Part shown: one piece after another, positions 62,070 to 64,000 of the stretch | Position numbering within the stretch: the first letter of the stretch is position 1 | How the letters are laid out: every line of letters starts with the position of its first letter | Assembly: GCF_022414535.1 (NCBI RefSeq) | Contig: NZ_JADWYM010000017.1 | Span: forward strand, 1-64,000 | Source of the DNA: Streptomyces sp. MUM 2J | GTDB taxonomy: Bacteria; Actinomycetota; Actinomycetes; Streptomycetales; Streptomycetaceae | DNA length: 64,000 nt | Direction of reading: 5' to 3' | Notes under the pieces: model-generated | What the model saw: the letters and a program-made list of their open reading frames with translations, nothing else | Told to the model about the DNA's origin: nothing | The model's database searches: none | Made by a program: the position numbers and the translations under genes

Positions 62070-63782
62070 ATGACGTCCACGGTGCCCAACGCCGTCGAGC
62101 ACACCGACGAGCAGCAGCCGCCGATCACCATGTTCGGCCCGGACTTCCCCTACGCCTACGACGACTTCCTCGCCCACCCCGCGGGCCTGGGCCAGATCCC
62201 CGCGACCGGGCACGGCACCGAGGTCGCCGTCATCGGTGGCGGCCTGTCCGGCATCGTCGCCGCCTACGAGCTGATGAAGATGGGCCTCAGGCCCGTCGTC
62301 TACGAGGCCGACCAGATCGGCGGCCGGCTGCGCACCGTCGGCTTCGAGGGCTGTGACGACTCCCTGACCGCCGAGATGGGCGCGATGCGCTTCCCGCCGT
62401 CCTCCACCGCCCTCCAGCACTACATCGACCTGGTGGGCCTGGAGACCAGGCCGTTCCCGAACCCGCTCGCCGAGGCCACCCCGTCGACCGTCGTCGACCT
62501 CAAGGGCGAGTCGCACTACGCCGAGACCATCGACGACCTGCCGCAGGTCTACCGGGACGTGGCCGAGGCCTGGAACCGGTGCCTGGAGGAGGGCGCCGAC
62601 TTCTCCGACATGAACCGCGCCATGCGCGAGCGGGACGTACCGCGCATCCGGGAGATCTGGGCGCAGCTGGTCGAGAAGCTCGACAACCAGACCTTCTACG
62701 GGTTCCTCTGCGACTCCGAGGCGTTCAAGTCCTTCCGGCACCGCGAGATCTTCGGCCAGGTCGGCTTCGGCACCGGCGGCTGGGACACCGACTTCCCCAA
62801 CTCCATCCTGGAGATCCTCCGCGTCGTCTACACCGAGGCCGACGACCACCACCGCGGTATCGTCGGCGGCTCCCAGCAGCTGCCGCTGCGCCTGTGGGAG
62901 CGGGAGCCGGAGAAGATCGTCCACTGGGCGTACGGCACCTCGCTCGCCGGGCTCCACGAGGGCGGCAAGCCGCTGCCCGCCGTGACGCGGCTGAACCGCA
63001 CCGCCGGCAACCGCATCACCGTGACGGACGCGCGCGGCGACATCCGTACCTATCCGGCGGCGATCTTCACCGCCCAGTCCTGGATGCTGCTGTCGAAGAT
63101 CGAGTGTGACGACTCGCTGTTCCCCATCGACCACTGGACCGCCATCGAGCGCACCCACTACATGGAGTCCTCGAAGCTGTTCGTCCCCGTCGACCGGCCG
63201 TTCTGGCTGGACGAGGCCGTGGACGACCAGGGCAACCCGACCGGCAGGGACGTCATGTCGATGACCCTGACGGACCGCATGACCCGCGGCACGTACCTCC
63301 TCGACGACGGCCCGGACCGGCCCGCCGTCATCTGCCTCTCCTACACGTGGTGCGACGACAGCCTCAAGTGGCTGCCGCTGTCCGCGAACGAGCGGATGGA
63401 GGTCATGCTCAAGTCGCTGGCGGAGATCTATCCGAACGTCGACATCCGCAAGCACATCATCGGCAACCCGGTGACGGTCTCGTGGGAGAACGAGCCCTAC
63501 TTCATGGGCGCGTTCAAGGCCAACCTGCCCGGCCACTACCGTTACCAGCGGCGCCTGTTCACCCACTTCATGCAGGACCGGCTGCCCGCGGACAAGCGGG
63601 GCGTCTTCCTCGCCGGCGACGACATCTCGTGGACGGCCGGCTGGGCCGAGGGCGCCGTGCAGACCGCGCTGAACGCGGTGTGGGGCGTCATGCACCACCT
63701 GGGCGGAGCGACCGACGCGACCAACCCCGGCCCCGGTGACGTGTACGACGAGATCGCGCCGGTGGAACTGCCGGAGGACTGA
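62070..63782 (+). CDS. Flavin-dependent L-amino-acid 2-monooxygenase (lysine DavB / arginine monooxygenase-like)
   Basis: 570 residues. The FAD dinucleotide motif is AVIGGGLSGIVAAYELMKMGLRPVVYEA (about 51-78), followed by GGRLRT, MGAMRFPPSS and a C-terminal FAD-contact segment GVFLAGDDISWTAGWAEGAVQTALNAVWG. The start ITMFGPDFPYAYDDFLAHPAGLG and much of the chain match lysine 2-monooxygenase DavB in pattern. These enzymes decarboxylate an amino acid oxidatively to the amide one carbon shorter. Arginine 2-monooxygenase is known from Streptomyces, so arginine is equally possible. AAGGAG precedes the ATG; 66 bases separate it from the amidase gene. Confidence 0.9.
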   Translation: MTSTVPNAVEHTDEQQPPITMFGPDFPYAYDDFLAHPAGLGQIPATGHGTEVAVIGGGLSGIVAAYELMKMGLRPVVYEADQIGGRLRTVGFEGCDDSLTAEMGAMRFPPSSTALQHYIDLVGLETRPFPNPLAEATPSTVVDLKGESHYAETIDDLPQVYRDVAEAWNRCLEEGADFSDMNRAMRERDVPRIREIWAQLVEKLDNQTFYGFLCDSEAFKSFRHREIFGQVGFGTGGWDTDFPNSILEILRVVYTEADDHHRGIVGGSQQLPLRLWEREPEKIVHWAYGTSLAGLHEGGKPLPAVTRLNRTAGNRITVTDARGDIRTYPAAIFTAQSWMLLSKIECDDSLFPIDHWTAIERTHYMESSKLFVPVDRPFWLDEAVDDQGNPTGRDVMSMTLTDRMTRGTYLLDDGPDRPAVICLSYTWCDDSLKWLPLSANERMEVMLKSLAEIYPNVDIRKHIIGNPVTVSWENEPYFMGAFKANLPGHYRYQRRLFTHFMQDRLPADKRGVFLAGDDISWTAGWAEGAVQTALNAVWGVMHHLGGATDATNPGPGDVYDEIAPVELPED

Positions 63783-63789
63783 GCGCCGC

Positions 63790-64000
63790 TCACAGACCGG
63801 CGGTCCGCGCCTTCTCGTACACCTCCGCCGCGGCGTCCCTGAGTTCACGGGCGTCGCGGAGGGTGGTCTGGAGGTCGACGAGAACCTCGTCCACGCCGTG
63901 CTCGGCGTAGGCCGCGAGGTCCTCGACGATCTGGTCGGCGCTGCCCTGGAAGGGCTGCCGGTCACCGCCGTCGTAGGCCTTCGCCGCGTACAGGGTGTTC
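63790..64000 (-). CDS. LLM-class (probably F420-dependent) oxidoreductase, C-terminal fragment
   Basis: Seventy codons are visible on the minus strand before the window edge, ending at the TGA complementary to 63790-63792. The readable end, PFQGSADQIVEDLAAYAEHGVDEVLVDLQ, is typical of the C-terminus of luciferase-like (LLM) F420-dependent oxidoreductases, where the product of flavin or F420 chemistry is not predictable. The start lies beyond position 64000. It is convergent with the monooxygenase gene, 7 bases apart. Confidence 0.7.
   Translation of the reverse strand, partial: NTLYAAKAYDGGDRQPFQGSADQIVEDLAAYAEHGVDEVLVDLQTTLRDARELRDAAAEVYEKARTAGL

Overview
The window is chromosomal DNA from a high-GC actinomycete, almost certainly a Streptomyces species. 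Codon third positions are strongly G/C, GTG and TTG starts are frequent, and it carries BldD with its c-di-GMP signature, the integration host factor sIHF, a conservon-type signalling cluster and the PGKGP-loop form of EF-P. The gene order hisS - VKOR - rarA - rpsD - alaS - ruvX - mltG - aro genes - efp - nusB - bldD - pyr operon - sIHF - gmk - rpoZ - coaBC - metK - priA - fmt - rsmB - rpe matches the conserved streptomycete core as I know it. Genes are tightly packed and no gene-free stretch exceeds 300 bases. I see no rRNA, tRNA, CRISPR array, insertion sequence or prophage.

Layout. (1) 0-7.6 kb: on the minus strand a DUF349 coiled-coil protein and a membrane-anchored cyclophilin; on the plus strand an MBL-fold hydrolase, hisS, a VKOR-family thiol oxidase, rarA and rpsD. 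(2) 7.6-9.8 kb: a minus-strand AfsR-like NTPase/TPR regulator without a DNA-binding domain, apparently leaderless, with an inverted repeat in its promoter. (3) 10-19.6 kb: DUF948 protein, small protein, alaS, ruvX, then mltG-aroE and aroC-aroK-aroB, which supply peptidoglycan processing and the shikimate pathway; this ends at a strong terminator. (4) 19.7-23.6 kb: a P-loop protein, a degenerate M24 peptidase, efp and nusB, converging on bldD across a set of tandem hairpins. (5) 23.8-34 kb: the pyrimidine operon pyrR-pyrB-pyrC-(membrane gene)-carA-carB, then pyrD-pyrF. A PyrR-binding hairpin lies in the pyrR leader and two large hairpins separate carB from pyrD. (6) 34-47.1 kb: sIHF, gmk, rpoZ, coaBC, metK, a helicase-dead priA, a small HTH protein (minus), fmt, rsmB, an MMPL exporter (minus) and rpe. 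(7) 47.2-50.6 kb: a SorC-type sugar-responsive regulator, guaB1 (GMP reductase type) and an Lrp/AsnC regulator.

(8) 50.7-57.3 kb is the most unusual segment. A GntR/UTRA regulator is divergent from an ABC importer (lipoprotein, two permeases, ATPase). The importer operon ends in a protein that fuses a HAD phosphatase to an endonuclease/exonuclease/phosphatase (EEP) domain with every catalytic motif of both. A 26-bp inverted repeat lies between regulator and operon and a strong terminator closes it. It looks like a self-contained system that imports a phosphorylated compound, probably a phosphodiester, and strips its phosphate. (9) 57.5-61 kb: a conservon core (CvnA sensor-kinase-like, CvnB roadblock, CvnC DUF742) without the usual adjacent CvnD GTPase. 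(10) 61.2-63.8 kb: a nitrilase-family amidase and a flavin amino-acid 2-monooxygenase, resembling the lysine DavA/DavB pair or the arginine monooxygenase route of streptomycetes, under a promoter with direct repeats. The window ends inside an LLM-type (probably F420-dependent) oxidoreductase on the minus strand.
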